From an uncultured Paracoccaceae bacterium (lineage in GTDB: Bacteria; Pseudomonadota; Alphaproteobacteria; Rhodobacterales; Rhodobacteraceae): a stretch of 56,196 nucleotides of DNA. Below the pieces are notes generated by a model, which was not told the DNA's origin, did no database searches, and was given only the letters and a program-made list of their open reading frames with translations. The stretch's first letter is position 1. Each line of letters opens with the position of its first letter. Below are positions 17,635 through 27,193 of this stretch, piece by piece. The stretch spans positions 1 through 56,196 of the forward strand of contig CANLSM010000023.1 of assembly GCA_947493745.1 (NCBI GenBank), written 5' to 3'. Both the position numbers and the translations under genes were made by a program.

Positions 17635-18129
17635 CTAATTCGAATTGGATCCGTGCTTTTCGTCCATCCCGCCGTGTTCGGCCTTGCGCTGGCTGTCCAC
17701 CGGAATTTCGACAACGATCTCGCCTGCGGTCTCGAACTCCAGCGTGACGGTGATGGTCTCGCCGTCGACCAAGGGTGCGGACAGCCCCATGAACATCACA
17801 TGATCGCCGCCGCGCATGAGCGAGATGGTCTTTCCCGCGGCAATCGCGAAGCCGTCCTCAACGGGCCGCATCTTGGCGACACCGGATGCAGGGTCCATCA
17901 AATGGGTATGAAGCTCGGTCGTGCGTGCGCCTTCAAATCGGGCCGCGACCAGCCGGTCATCTTGATTGCCTTGATTGGTGATCTGCATGAAGGCGGCCCC
18001 GGTCGGACCATTGGGACGGCTGACACGCGCATAGGGATCGTCAACGACAATCCCCGTATCGCCCGCATGGGCATGAAGGGCGGCCAGACTGAGGGTTGCG
18101 GCGAGCGCAAGACGGAGGGGTTTGAGCAT
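17635..18129 (-). CDS. PCu(A)C-family periplasmic copper chaperone
   Basis: Periplasmic Cu(I) carrier of 164 residues, used to deliver copper to the CuA or CuB site of cytochrome oxidase. It has a signal peptide ending near HAHAG and the methionine/histidine ligand pattern of the family: THLMDP, then AKMRPV ten residues on, then a GDHVMFMGL motif. The C-terminal tail (KAEHGGMDEKHG) adds His and Met residues that could also hold copper. The start is MLKPLRLA; longer open sequence upstream is unrelated. It follows a DUF2946-like gene by 37 bases and probably shares its transcript. Confidence 0.9.
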   Translation of the reverse strand: MLKPLRLALAATLSLAALHAHAGDTGIVVDDPYARVSRPNGPTGAAFMQITNQGNQDDRLVAARFEGARTTELHTHLMDPASGVAKMRPVEDGFAIAAGKTISLMRGGDHVMFMGLSAPLVDGETITVTLEFETAGEIVVEIPVDSQRKAEHGGMDEKHGSNSN

Positions 18130-18166
18130 GGGATTTCTCCTGACATCGGTTGGGGGAAGGGTTGTG

Positions 18167-18505
18167 TCAGAAGAGATGCGGCGGTCCCCGGCTTGGATAG
18201 ATGCTGCCAGCCGACTGCAGGTTCCAGACAGTCTTTCGGGGAATATCTGTCGCCAGCCAGACCTGACCGGACCGGCGCAGGGCCGGAGCGTCTGTCGGAA
18301 GGTCTCCGGCAAGGGCTGCATCCGGGCAGGCGTGGAAGGTTTCCTGAACCGTTCCATCGAGACCTATGGTGATTGTCTTGATGGTCGATCCACCACAGAT
18401 CGTGATGGTGTTCCCTGTCGCCTCATGGACCCGCGCGATGCCCGTTTGCACCGACAGCACAAAGAGCGCCACGATCAGGAGAGTGGAGAACACACGCGTC
18501 ATCAT
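18167..18505 (-). CDS. Small exported DUF2946-like protein, copper-linked
   Basis: Predicted exported or membrane-anchored protein of 112 residues: a hydrophobic N-terminus (VFSTLLIVALFVLSV), then TITICGGSTIKTITIGLDG and a second cysteine in FHACPDAA. The spaced cysteines after an N-terminal helix and the linkage to a PCu(A)C gene resemble DUF2946 proteins, which sit in copper-handling clusters, but similarity is weak by eye. Two adjacent ATG codons are possible starts (18505 or 18502). Confidence 0.6.
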   Translation of the reverse strand: MMTRVFSTLLIVALFVLSVQTGIARVHEATGNTITICGGSTIKTITIGLDGTVQETFHACPDAALAGDLPTDAPALRRSGQVWLATDIPRKTVWNLQSAGSIYPSRGPPHLF

Positions 18506-18570
18506 GGCGGTGAACCTATGCCCCCGGCGAGCCGAGGCCAAGGCCGGGACATGCGACGCAATCGCGCATG

Positions 18571-18599
18571 AAAAAGCCCGGTTGCGGGGCATCCGGGCT
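18571..18599 (-). terminator. Rho-independent terminator after rpmB
   Basis: In the leftward direction AGCCCGG and CCGGGCT form a 7-bp stem followed directly by TTTTT. It lies 27 bases past the rpmB stop and separates it from the copper genes. Confidence 0.75.
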
Positions 18600-18625
18600 C
18601 ATGAGCAGATCGAATGGTCGAAAGA

Positions 18626-18913
18626 TCAGGCGGGTGCCTGAGCCTTTTCGATGTCGCGCTTCACTTTCAGGGCATTCGCCGAAAGATCACCATCCTTGGC
18701 TTTCGCAAGAAAGGCGTCCAGACCACCGCGATGATCGACAGTGCGCAGGGCAGAGGCTGCCACGCGGAACTTGAAGGACCGGCCCAGCGTCTCGGATGCG
18801 AGTGTCACATCATTGAGGTTCGGCAGAAACCGGCGCCGGGTTTTGTTGTTGGCATGGCTGACATTGTTGCCGGTCAGCACGCCCTTGCCAGTCAGTTCAC
18901 AGCGACGAGACAT
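18626..18913 (-). CDS. rpmB: 50S ribosomal protein L28
   Basis: Ribosomal large-subunit protein of 95 residues, the usual length in alphaproteobacteria. It begins [20 protein letters not shown] and continues [10 protein letters not shown], the L28 signature. I start at the ATG before SRRCEL; a further upstream in-frame start is not conserved. It is a single-gene unit ending in a good terminator. Confidence 0.97.
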   Translation of the reverse strand: MSRRCELTGKGVLTGNNVSHANNKTRRRFLPNLNDVTLASETLGRSFKFRVAASALRTVDHRGGLDAFLAKAKDGDLSANALKVKRDIEKAQAPA

Positions 18914-19057
18914 ATCTGCGTCCTTTGAGTTAGTGTTTTCACATGGCTTCACCCGCCCGGTGGCAGGGAGCAAAATCCGAAGCCCGGTGGATAGGCGGAG
19001 AATCCGCTGCCGTCAACCCTCATCTGAGCCTGATTGGCCGGTGTCGTACCTATTGTT

Positions 19058-19900
19058 CTACTCAGATGCTTTGGCCGGAACGCCGCCGCCAAAACATCTT
19101 GAAAAGAGATCAATTACTGCCCGCTTCTGCGTCTCGTCCAGTGCATCCAATTGTTGCTTCGCCTGCTCAACATTGTCAGCGGCTATATTCCTCTGGATGC
19201 TCACGGCGGCCTCGGTGCTGCTCGCGGCAACCTGCTCTGCGTCCTTTGCCTGTTCCGCGAAACACCCTTCCGACGCTAGATTGATGGCGGCCTTCCCGGT
19301 GGCCATGAACTGTTCGATACTCAGCCCGGAGGTCTCGAATGTCTGGGTTTGCGGGTTTATTCGAATACCCGCCATTACGGGAGCAATGTCGTTGATCTCA
19401 CCTTCCCGGTTGACCGGTATCGAAGCATGTTCACGTCGCTTGAAGCCTATCGAAATACTGGGAAGCTGTGGTCCTGCGACCACTGTTTCTCCCCAACTCG
19501 CCTTGGCGCCCAACGTGCTTGATGTCCCGAACACAAGCATGCGGCGCTCGGTGGAGCATCCTTTCTGTGCGGTCGTGCACACCCTTGGAGCATCGGATTT
19601 TCCTTTGCTGTTCGTCACCGCCTGTGCCGCCTGTCCGGTTGCGTAGACCTGTTCGACGACCGGGCTGAACACATTTCCGTTGGATCGCAGGCTTGCGGCG
19701 ACGTCGGGAACAGCGAGAGTGTCAGGATTTGTAGGTGCAATCACGGCCTCTGTCCTGTCGTAGCCGATCACGACATTCAGGGCCGAAGGATCAGCGCTTA
19801 CTGCCAGTTCGGTTGATGTCACGAAACTCACCCGATCCGGGCCTGCGCACCCTCCAAGGATGCTGGCCGAGGTCGCGAGCAGTGGCAAAAAGAACTTCAT
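19058..19900 (-). CDS. Unknown lipoprotein
   Basis: Predicted lipoprotein of 280 residues with signal peptide MKFFLPLLATSASILGGC. The body contains a region about residues 40-60 (NVVIGYDRTEAVIAP), a cysteine pair in VCTTAQKGCS, a beta-rich stretch around GFKRREHASIPV, and a predicted coiled helical C-terminus (DNVEQAKQQLDALDETQK) ending in CFGGG. I do not recognise a family. It follows another lipoprotein gene by 16 bases on the same strand, so the two are probably co-transcribed and may act together. I start at the ATG of the signal peptide rather than the upstream in-frame ATG. Confidence 0.7.
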   Translation of the reverse strand: MKFFLPLLATSASILGGCAGPDRVSFVTSTELAVSADPSALNVVIGYDRTEAVIAPTNPDTLAVPDVAASLRSNGNVFSPVVEQVYATGQAAQAVTNSKGKSDAPRVCTTAQKGCSTERRMLVFGTSSTLGAKASWGETVVAGPQLPSISIGFKRREHASIPVNREGEINDIAPVMAGIRINPQTQTFETSGLSIEQFMATGKAAINLASEGCFAEQAKDAEQVAASSTEAAVSIQRNIAADNVEQAKQQLDALDETQKRAVIDLFSRCFGGGVPAKASE

Positions 19901-19916
19901 ATCAAACTCCCTGAAA

Positions 19917-20255
19917 CTAACAGATTTTAACTTCACTTCGGATGAGGACATCGTTTCCGATCTCCCCCAGGCACGTGCTGGTCAGGCCGAGGCTGATGCC
20001 GGTCTGGGTGGGTGAGCGGTAGAGTTGCAGGCCAACGGAGCGGACATGGGTGAAGGTCGAGCGGTTGTTGGCCGCGTCCTCATCTGTTTCCACGACTTCA
20101 ACGATTGCGGTTCCGAATGCGCGCACGTCGCCTTGCTCTGTCAACTCGACATAGCTGCATCCCGAGGATGCCAGGGCGGCAATGATGGTCAGAACCCAAG
20201 TTCCAGAACGACAGAACACTGTTTCGGGCAGGGCGCCGAGAGGCGTGTAAATCAT
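19917..20255 (-). CDS. Unknown small lipoprotein
   Basis: A 112-residue protein with a signal peptide and lipobox ASSGC, followed by a short acidic region and a domain ending TSTCLGEIGNDVLIRSEVKIC. The two late cysteines could form a disulfide. The N-terminal ~16 residues before the hydrophobic core are long for a lipoprotein signal, so the start may be further in. No family is recognised. It is the first gene of a two-lipoprotein unit. Confidence 0.6.
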   Translation of the reverse strand: MIYTPLGALPETVFCRSGTWVLTIIAALASSGCSYVELTEQGDVRAFGTAIVEVVETDEDAANNRSTFTHVRSVGLQLYRSPTQTGISLGLTSTCLGEIGNDVLIRSEVKIC

Positions 20256-20343
20256 CTAAAATCAACTATGACGCGAATCGCTGGATACATTTCAATGGAT
20301 TTTCATTAGCAGAAAGCGCTTTGGAATCGCAGAGAAAAGCGAC

Positions 20344-21318
20344 CTAGAGGGGTTTGGCAGCCTCTTTGAAAAGCTGTTCTACCGCCTCCTCAACAGTGAG
20401 TTCGCCGCTGGCCGTTCGGTCCTTCAGCGTCGGCCATCCCGGCAGGTTTCGAATGCGCTCGACCAGTTCGCTCTCCAGATGTTGCTCCATCATGTTGTGG
20501 AGTTGCGCCTCACGTCGGCTGGCCAGAAGCCCGTTCTGTCGCCGCCATGTCATCAGGTCTTCGATGTCTTGCCAGGTCGCTTCGATCCCCTCGCCGGTGA
20601 GTGCGGAGACCGGCATCGCCTTGGGGAAGCCGTCCGGGTCGCGGGCGCGGCGGCGCAGCAGGCGCAGCGCACCGGCATAATCCGCACATGTGCGGATCGC
20701 CTGGGCCTTCAGGTCACCATCGGCCTTGTTGATGAGGATCAGGTCGGCCAGTTCCATGATGCCGCGCTTCACGCCCTGCAACTCGTCGCCACCGGCCGGT
20801 GCAAGGAGCAGCACGAAGAGGTCGGTCATCTCGGCAACCATGGTTTCCGACTGACCGACACCGACTGTCTCGACAAGGATGATATCGAAACCTGCGGCCT
20901 CGCAAAGCCGGATCGCTTCCCATGTTCGGCGCGCGACGCCTCCGAGCGTGGTCTGACTGGGGGAGGGGCGTATGAAGGCGTTGGGGTGGCGGGCCAGCCT
21001 TTCCATACGGGTCTTGTCGCCCAGAATGGACCCGCCGGAGCGCGCCGACGAGGGATCGACCGCCAGCACGGCAACTTTCAGGCCCTGGTCGGCCAGCATC
21101 AACCCGAATGCCTCGATGAAAGTCGATTTGCCCACACCCGGTGTTCCGGTAAGGCCGATCCGGAGCGCCTTGTCGGTATGTGGCAGGGCTTTCAAAAGCG
21201 CCTCGGCCTGGGCCTGATGGTCTGCTCTGGTGCTTTCGACAAGCGTGATGGCACGGGCAAGCGCACGCCTCGATCCGGCGGCGATCTCATCACAAATTAT
21301 GTCCGAACTGGCACTCAA
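20344..21318 (-). CDS. meaB: Methylmalonyl-CoA mutase-associated GTPase MeaB
   Basis: G3E-family GTPase that protects and reloads the adenosylcobalamin-dependent methylmalonyl-CoA (or ethylmalonyl-CoA) mutase. It has the P-loop [32 protein letters not shown], the switch motif [10 protein letters not shown] and NKADGD for guanine recognition. The C-terminal dimerisation helices are present. The frame is open to base 21402 with only non-ATG starts. I choose TTG at 21318, which has GAGG 8 bases before it and gives the N-terminal length seen in ArgK/MeaB. No mutase gene is in the window. Confidence 0.88.
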   Translation of the reverse strand: MSASSDIICDEIAAGSRRALARAITLVESTRADHQAQAEALLKALPHTDKALRIGLTGTPGVGKSTFIEAFGLMLADQGLKVAVLAVDPSSARSGGSILGDKTRMERLARHPNAFIRPSPSQTTLGGVARRTWEAIRLCEAAGFDIILVETVGVGQSETMVAEMTDLFVLLLAPAGGDELQGVKRGIMELADLILINKADGDLKAQAIRTCADYAGALRLLRRRARDPDGFPKAMPVSALTGEGIEATWQDIEDLMTWRRQNGLLASRREAQLHNMMEQHLESELVERIRNLPGWPTLKDRTASGELTVEEAVEQLFKEAAKPL

Positions 21319-21424
21319 AGTGATGGCCTCGTTGCACAAATCTGGGTTTCTTCCCCTTTCTATTGTCCAAAAGAACGCCTTATGTCTACGGCTTACGGAC
21401 AAACCGGATCAAAAGGGAAACGGT

Positions 21425-22141
21425 ATGGCTTTGAGAATTTGGCTTGGCCTTCTGGTCGCGCTCACTTTTGCAATGCCGGTCACTGCAGCCGAGCAGACCC
21501 AGACCTATGATGTCTACATCAAGGGTATCAAAGCGGGGCAGATGCAGGTGCGCTCGAAGGTTGAGGGCAACCGCTACGGTCTCAGCGCGTCGGTTCGGGC
21601 GACCGGGCTGGTGGGGGCTGTGGTGAATTTCGGCTTTTCGGGGACAGCACAGGGCTCCGTCAGGCGCTCAGGTGATCTGAGGCCGAGCAGCTATGTCGCG
21701 AAATACGAGGCGCGGGGACGTCTGCGCAACACCAGGATGCAATATGCCGGTGGTGTGCCGAGGCCCGCGACAATCACGCCTGCACGCGATCCACGGCCCT
21801 ATGATGCAAAGCCCGAGAACCAGCGTGGTACGCTTGACCCGATCTCGGCGATGTTCGAGCTTGTCGGGAATGCGCCGGTCGGCGAGGCCTGCAACAAGAC
21901 CGTGCAGATATTCGACGGCTCCAAGCGCTCGCAGATCCAGGTCGGCAAACGTCGTGCGGAAGGTGATCTGTGGATATGTCCCGGCACCTACACCCGTATC
22001 CAGGGCTGGGCCGCCGATGATCTGGCCGAGCGGACCAATTTCAATTTCGAGCTGGTGTTTCGTGAAGTTGACGGTGTCATGATCTCGGAACGGTTCCAGA
22101 CCCAGTCGCTTTACGGGCGCGTGACAGCGGAGCGGAGATAA
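21425..22141 (+). CDS. Exported DUF3108 protein
   Basis: Periplasmic protein of 238 residues with a signal peptide (cut near PVTAAEQ). It shows the DUF3108 pattern: YDVYIKGIKAGQMQV at the start of the mature chain, a central VVNFGFSGTAQGSVR, DPISAMFEL, and a closing strand YTRIQGW. The fold is a beta-barrel or lipocalin-like sheet in related structures, and its biochemical role is not established. The ATG follows AAAAGGGAAACGGT. It is divergent from meaB and followed by hrpB 55 bases on. Confidence 0.85.
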   Translation: MALRIWLGLLVALTFAMPVTAAEQTQTYDVYIKGIKAGQMQVRSKVEGNRYGLSASVRATGLVGAVVNFGFSGTAQGSVRRSGDLRPSSYVAKYEARGRLRNTRMQYAGGVPRPATITPARDPRPYDAKPENQRGTLDPISAMFELVGNAPVGEACNKTVQIFDGSKRSQIQVGKRRAEGDLWICPGTYTRIQGWAADDLAERTNFNFELVFREVDGVMISERFQTQSLYGRVTAERR

Positions 22142-22196
22142 CCCCGCACCAACCCTTGGGGCAGACAGCGATTTCAAATTCGGCTATCCGCTCGGC

Positions 22197-24632
22197 ATGA
22201 CCCGTTTGCCCATCGATCCTGTGCTGCCCGAGGTCTTTGCCGCGCTTCGCGACAGGGGGTTGTGCGTCTTGCAGGCCCCGCCGGGGGCAGGCAAGACCAG
22301 CCGCGTGCCACTTGATCTGTTGCAAAGAAATCTCGGAGCGGGCCGGATTGTGATGCTGGAGCCGCGCCGGGTCGCGGCACGCGCGGCCGCAGAACGCCTT
22401 GCCGAGGGCCTCGGCAGTCGCGTGGGCGAGATGGTCGGCTACCGGATGCGGGGGGATACCAAGACCTCGCCCGGTGCGCGCATCGAGGTCGTGACCGAGG
22501 GCATCCTGACCCGGATGATACAGTCCGACCCCGAACTGTCGGGCATTGATTGCGTCATCTTTGACGAGTTCCACGAGCGCTCGCTTCAGGCCGATCTCGG
22601 GCTTGCCCTTTGTCTGGAGATCCGCGAGGCGCTGCGGGGCGACCTCAAGCTTCTGGTCATGTCTGCAACCCTTGATGCGGCTCCGGTTGCAGAGCTTCTG
22701 GGTGACGCGCCGGTTGTCACCTCCCGGGGGCGCAGTTTTGATGTCGAGACCATCTGGCTGGATCGTCCCGCCCGACCAAAGAACGCCCGTGAGTATGCGT
22801 TGGCGGTCGCAGCTCTGATCGAGCGCGCCGCTGGCGAGACTGACGGCGGTATCCTGGTCTTTCTCCCCGGTGTCGGTGAGATCAACCGGGTTGCGGGCCT
22901 TCTCGATCTGCCGCCGGAATTCAGGATCCTTCCCTTGCATGGTCGGCTGCCATTTGCCGAACAACGCGCAGCGATCCGGCCCGGCGGCGCGGGACGCAAG
23001 GTCGTGCTGGCCACGGCGATTGCCGAAACCTCGCTGACGCTTGAGGACGTTCGTGTGGTCATAGATGGCGGCCGCGCGCGCCGGTCGCGGTTCGATCCCG
23101 GATCAGGCATGTCGAGGCTTGTCACCGAGCGGGTCACGAAGGCGGAAGCGGAGCAGCGCCGGGGCCGCGCCGGGCGCGTTGCGACTGGCTGGTGCTATCG
23201 CCTCTGGACCCGCGGTGAGGAGGGCGGTCTGAGCCCGTTTGCGCCGCCCGAGATATCGGTGGCCGATCTGGCGCCACTCATGCTCGATCTGGCGCTCTGG
23301 GGTGCATCCGGCCCCGATCAGATGCGGTTCCTGACCCCTCCGCCGACGGCGGCCATTGAGGAAGCTTCCGAGTTGTTGAAGGTGCTGGGCGCTCTGACGG
23401 GCACCGGTCGGATCACGGATCACGGGCAGAAGCTGAGCCGGGTTCCGGCCCATCCACGTCTGGCACATATGCTGGTCAGGGGTGGCGGATCAAAGGCGGT
23501 CGATCTTGCAGCGCTTTGCGAGAACGCGGGGGCGCTGACCTCCGGCACCAGCGATCTGGTTGAGCATCTGCGCGCGATCCAAAACCGATCCGGCGATGAT
23601 CCGCCCGGTTTTGCCTCCGTTCGCGATGCTCGGGCGCGCCTGCGCCGTCATGCGGGACCGGACAGCGGTTTGTCGTCCGGTGCGCTTCTGTCGCTGGCCT
23701 ATCCCGACCGTATCGCGATGCGCCGGATGGGCGAGGCACCCCGGTTCCTGATGACTGGCGGCAAGGGTGCCTATCTGGATGAGGGTGATCCTTTGGCCCG
23801 CGCGAAGATGCTGGTGGTCAGCGATCTTGACGGTGACAGGCGCGAAGCGCGCATTCGCCGGGCAATTGAGGCAGACCTTCAGGAGATCCGCGACCTGCAT
23901 GCTGACCGGGTGACGCACGAACAGGTCTGTCATTGGGATCGCAGGCACAGGCGGGTCGTTGCGGTGGAGCGGCAACGGCTCGGCGCACTGGTGCTGGAGG
24001 AGACCCCGTGGCGCGATGCTAGCCCGGAGCAAAGCATAGAGGCCGCACTTGATGGTATAAGGGATCTGGGCCTCGACGGTCTTGAATGGAGCCGGTCGGC
24101 CCGCCTCTTTCAGCGTCGCGTGGCCTGGCTGGCCAAAAGAGGCGGCGGCGTTCCGGATTTGTCGGAGACTGCCCTTCTCAATGGGGTGGAGCACTGGCTT
24201 GCTCCTTGGCTCGGCGGGATGAGAACGGCCGCGGATTTCAGAAGCATCAATGTTCTCCCGGCGCTCAGGGCGATGCTGGATCACGACCAGACGCAGACGC
24301 TGAACCGTCTTGCACCGGAAATGCTGAAAGCGCCCACGGGAACGCGGCTGGCCATCGACTACGGGGCCGAGCAACCCACCGTCACGGTCCGTCTTCAGGA
24401 AATGCTTGGCACGCGCGTGCATCCGACAATCGGCCCGGATCGCCATCCGGTCACGTTCACACTGACATCGCCCGCCGGACGACCGATCCAGGTGACCTCC
24501 GATCTCCCGAATTTCTGGCGGACCAGCTATGCGGATGTACGCAAGGACATGCGCGGCCGATACCCAAGGCACAGTTGGCCCGAAGATCCCGAACAAGCCG
24601 CACCAACCAGAAGAACGGCGCGCAAAGACTGA
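22197..24632 (+). CDS. hrpB: ATP-dependent helicase HrpB (DEAH-box)
   Basis: DEAH/DExH-family RNA-helicase-like protein of 811 residues. Motif I is APPGAGKTS (K33), motif II IFDEFHER (about 122), motif III MSATLDA and motif VI QRRGRAGR. A helicase-associated domain and the long HrpB C-terminal domain, ending FWRTSYADVRKDMRGRYPRH, follow. Family length and all motifs are intact. Its cellular role is poorly defined in most bacteria. Confidence 0.95.
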   Translation: MTRLPIDPVLPEVFAALRDRGLCVLQAPPGAGKTSRVPLDLLQRNLGAGRIVMLEPRRVAARAAAERLAEGLGSRVGEMVGYRMRGDTKTSPGARIEVVTEGILTRMIQSDPELSGIDCVIFDEFHERSLQADLGLALCLEIREALRGDLKLLVMSATLDAAPVAELLGDAPVVTSRGRSFDVETIWLDRPARPKNAREYALAVAALIERAAGETDGGILVFLPGVGEINRVAGLLDLPPEFRILPLHGRLPFAEQRAAIRPGGAGRKVVLATAIAETSLTLEDVRVVIDGGRARRSRFDPGSGMSRLVTERVTKAEAEQRRGRAGRVATGWCYRLWTRGEEGGLSPFAPPEISVADLAPLMLDLALWGASGPDQMRFLTPPPTAAIEEASELLKVLGALTGTGRITDHGQKLSRVPAHPRLAHMLVRGGGSKAVDLAALCENAGALTSGTSDLVEHLRAIQNRSGDDPPGFASVRDARARLRRHAGPDSGLSSGALLSLAYPDRIAMRRMGEAPRFLMTGGKGAYLDEGDPLARAKMLVVSDLDGDRREARIRRAIEADLQEIRDLHADRVTHEQVCHWDRRHRRVVAVERQRLGALVLEETPWRDASPEQSIEAALDGIRDLGLDGLEWSRSARLFQRRVAWLAKRGGGVPDLSETALLNGVEHWLAPWLGGMRTAADFRSINVLPALRAMLDHDQTQTLNRLAPEMLKAPTGTRLAIDYGAEQPTVTVRLQEMLGTRVHPTIGPDRHPVTFTLTSPAGRPIQVTSDLPNFWRTSYADVRKDMRGRYPRHSWPEDPEQAAPTRRTARKD

Positions 24633-24830
24633 CTTGAGAGGACCTCAGATAGGACCTATTGCTGCCACATTCTGGTATTTATTCTGATGCCGAAGATCCG
24701 CTGCCTGTCTTTTATTGATGTTCCTGGGCAGCACGTTTTTTTGTAGTGTGACGGCCCTGAGCCAGGTAATTCGGTAGCGTTCCGATAAGGCCGCGTTCGA
24801 GGGCACCGTCATAAGGAAAGAGGGCATGAC

Positions 24831-25907
24831 GTGTCATCACCGAGAATGAACCGGCGTTCTGCGATCAAGGCGCCGTTGGCCGCTGCGGCCACCACGGCAG
24901 GGGCGGCTCTTGCTACTCCCGGTCTTGCGCAATCTCGCACAGATCTGAACATTTCCCTGCTTGAAGGTTCCTTGCGCAATCAGGAACTCGCAAGCCGTTT
25001 GTCCGAACGACTGGCGCAGACATCGGAAAATCGTATTAGGCTGCGACTGGCAAGGGGCTCCGACCCGCTCGGAACCCTGTCGCAGGTCGGTTCGGGGCAG
25101 TTGAGCGGATACCTGGGAACCAGCGAGGACCTGATGGGAGCCGATCCCGTGATGGGTGCTTTCACGGCGATGCCGTTCGGCATGTCCTCTCTGGAATTCG
25201 AGGCCTGGATCCATCAAGGCGGCGGTCAGCAGATCTGGGATGATGTGATGTCGCAGTTCGGTGTGAAGCCGATCCTGCTGAGCGACGAAGGCCCCCGGTT
25301 TGCCGGATGGTTCCGAGCGCCGCTGGCCGGTGCAAACGCGCTCAAGGGGGTGCGGTTCAACTCGACCGGGCTGGGTGATGTCGCGGTTCAGGCTCTGGGT
25401 GGCACACCGGTGCGCGCCGACAGCTCCCGGATCGCGTCTGAGTCCGACGCGAGCATCAGCTACGGGCTCAACGTCGATATGGGGCTCGGGCTGCACCGGT
25501 CGTTCTCGACCCTCGTCACGCCCTCGCTCTTCCAGCCGCATCGTGCTGTCACGCTGGGTATCAACGCAAATGTCTGGAGCGGTCTGAGCGCGGACGATCA
25601 GATGTTGATCACCTCCTGTTGTGAGGCGGAGGCCAACTCTGCGATCACCGAGCGTCTGCAACAGGACATGACCAGTTTCCTTGAGTTGAAGAACGCCAAT
25701 GTCGCAATTGCTGCCATTGATGAGGCGACATTTGTGTCCATGGGCCAGCAATCCACAACGGCAATCGGCGATATGCTGATGGGCAACAGCGCTGCGCCGC
25801 ACGTTTTTGACGCCTACCAGGCCTTCCTTTCCGAGATCTCAGGCTGGACCTGGGTCGGCGAGGCTCTGTTCTCGGTTGCGCGATCCAACGCTTTGAGGAG
25901 TGCGTGA
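24831..25907 (+). CDS. Divergent TRAP-type substrate-binding protein lacking ligand residues
   Basis: Periplasmic protein of 358 residues with a Tat-type signal (NRRSAIK, cleavage near LAQS). It is plainly a paralogue of the next gene: shared blocks include MPFGMSSLEFEAWIHQGGGQQIWD and VTLGINANVWSGLS. By eye-alignment to TakP-type proteins, the residues that hold the carboxylate are changed. The glutamine is arginine (EGPRFAGW), the second arginine of GMRIR is asparagine (GVRFN), and the EWVG motif becomes SYGL. It may bind a different ligand or none. The GTG start follows AGAGGG; an ATG 15 bases on is possible. Confidence 0.75.
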   Translation: MSSPRMNRRSAIKAPLAAAATTAGAALATPGLAQSRTDLNISLLEGSLRNQELASRLSERLAQTSENRIRLRLARGSDPLGTLSQVGSGQLSGYLGTSEDLMGADPVMGAFTAMPFGMSSLEFEAWIHQGGGQQIWDDVMSQFGVKPILLSDEGPRFAGWFRAPLAGANALKGVRFNSTGLGDVAVQALGGTPVRADSSRIASESDASISYGLNVDMGLGLHRSFSTLVTPSLFQPHRAVTLGINANVWSGLSADDQMLITSCCEAEANSAITERLQQDMTSFLELKNANVAIAAIDEATFVSMGQQSTTAIGDMLMGNSAAPHVFDAYQAFLSEISGWTWVGEALFSVARSNALRSA

Positions 25908-27046
25908 TGAGCATGAATGGTAAAACCTCCGTTTCGCGCCGCGGTGCGCTGCTCGGACTTGGTGCGGCATCTGCTGCAACGTTGGCTGCGCCCGCGGTTG
26001 CCCAATCCGGGCGGACCCTGACCATGGTCACCACCTGGCCGCGCAGTCTTCCGGGACTGGCCACGGCAGCGGGTCGTCTTGTCGATCGCGTCAATGCAAT
26101 GAGTGGCGGGGATCTGCGGATCGAGTATTTCGCCGCCGGCGAAAAGGTTGCTCCCTTTGACAGTTTCCCGGCAACCCAGTCGGGTGAAGCGGATATGTAC
26201 CACGCTGCCGAGTACTACTGGCAGGGCCGCAACCGGGCTTACAACTTCTTCACCACCGTTCCGTTCGGGTTCACTGCGACGGAGTTCACCGCCTGGATCA
26301 ACAATGGTGGCGGGCAAGCCCTTTGGGACGAACTGTCTGCGGAATTCGGTCTGAAGGCCCTGATGGCGGGTAACACCGGCGTGCAGATGGGGGGCTGGTA
26401 CAACCGGCCCGTCCGCAGCATCGAGGATATGAAGGGAATGCGGATCCGTATTCCCGGCCTCGCGGCTGATATCTTCCGTGCTTTCGGCGCGGAGCCGGTA
26501 TCGCTGCCCGGTGGCGCGATCCCTGCGGCCCTGTTCTCGGGCGAGATTGATGCGGTGGAGTGGGTCGGCCCCTACAACGATCTTGAATTCGGCGTACACA
26601 AGGCGCTGAGATACTACATGTATCCCGGTTTCCATGAGCCGGGTACGGCGGTTTCTCTGGGTATGAACAAGGGCGTCTGGGACTCGCTCGACGCGCGTCA
26701 GCAGAAGATCATCGAGACAGCAGCAGCCGCGGAAAACCGTGAGATGCTGGCCGAGTATTCCGCCAAATCGGGTCGGGCGCTGACCCAGATGCAGGTCGAG
26801 TACGGCACCGAAGTCATACGCTTCCCTGATGATCTCTATGCGGAAGCCGCGCGCATCAATGCGGACACGATGCAGGACATTGCAGGTGAATCGCGGTTCT
26901 CCCGCCGCGTGGTCGAGAGTTTCCTCGAATACCGTGATCGCGTGATGCCGTTCTCCAAGGAGATGAACGGTCTTTATGCCGAGCGTCGCGCGTCCTACCT
27001 CGATCAGGCCAAGCAGCAAGAGGTTTTCGACGATATCGTCGACTGA
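25907..27046 (+). CDS. TRAP transporter substrate-binding protein, TakP-like
   Basis: Periplasmic DctP-family binding protein of 379 residues with a Tat signal (SRRGALLG, cleavage near AVAQS). It keeps the signatures of the 2-oxo-acid-binding TakP subgroup: NTGVQMGGWY, GMRIRIPG with the carboxylate-clamp arginine, LPGGAIPAAL and DAVEWVGPYNDLEFG. The ATG overlaps the stop of the preceding paralogue by 1 base and GAGGAG lies just before it, so the two are coupled. No DctQ or DctM membrane gene is adjacent; the next gene is after a terminator. Confidence 0.9.
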   Translation: MSMNGKTSVSRRGALLGLGAASAATLAAPAVAQSGRTLTMVTTWPRSLPGLATAAGRLVDRVNAMSGGDLRIEYFAAGEKVAPFDSFPATQSGEADMYHAAEYYWQGRNRAYNFFTTVPFGFTATEFTAWINNGGGQALWDELSAEFGLKALMAGNTGVQMGGWYNRPVRSIEDMKGMRIRIPGLAADIFRAFGAEPVSLPGGAIPAALFSGEIDAVEWVGPYNDLEFGVHKALRYYMYPGFHEPGTAVSLGMNKGVWDSLDARQQKIIETAAAAENREMLAEYSAKSGRALTQMQVEYGTEVIRFPDDLYAEAARINADTMQDIAGESRFSRRVVESFLEYRDRVMPFSKEMNGLYAERRASYLDQAKQQEVFDDIVD

Positions 27047-27075
27047 CACCGGCACGAGTTGTGTGTGTAGAAAGG

Positions 27076-27097
27076 CCCCGCATCCTGTGGGGTTTTT
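27076..27097 (+). terminator. Rho-independent terminator after the TRAP binding-protein pair
   Basis: CCCCGCA and TGTGGGG form a 7-bp stem (one G-T pair) with loop TCC, followed by TTTTT. It ends the two-gene transcript 30 bases after the stop. Confidence 0.85.
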
Positions 27098-27193
27098 CGC
27101 TTTTATAGCGACAATTCTTAAAAAATTGAGAACTAGTTCTTAATCGGACGTTTCAGGTTTCGCGTTAATACCTCCCCGAAAGGTAAGAGGTCC

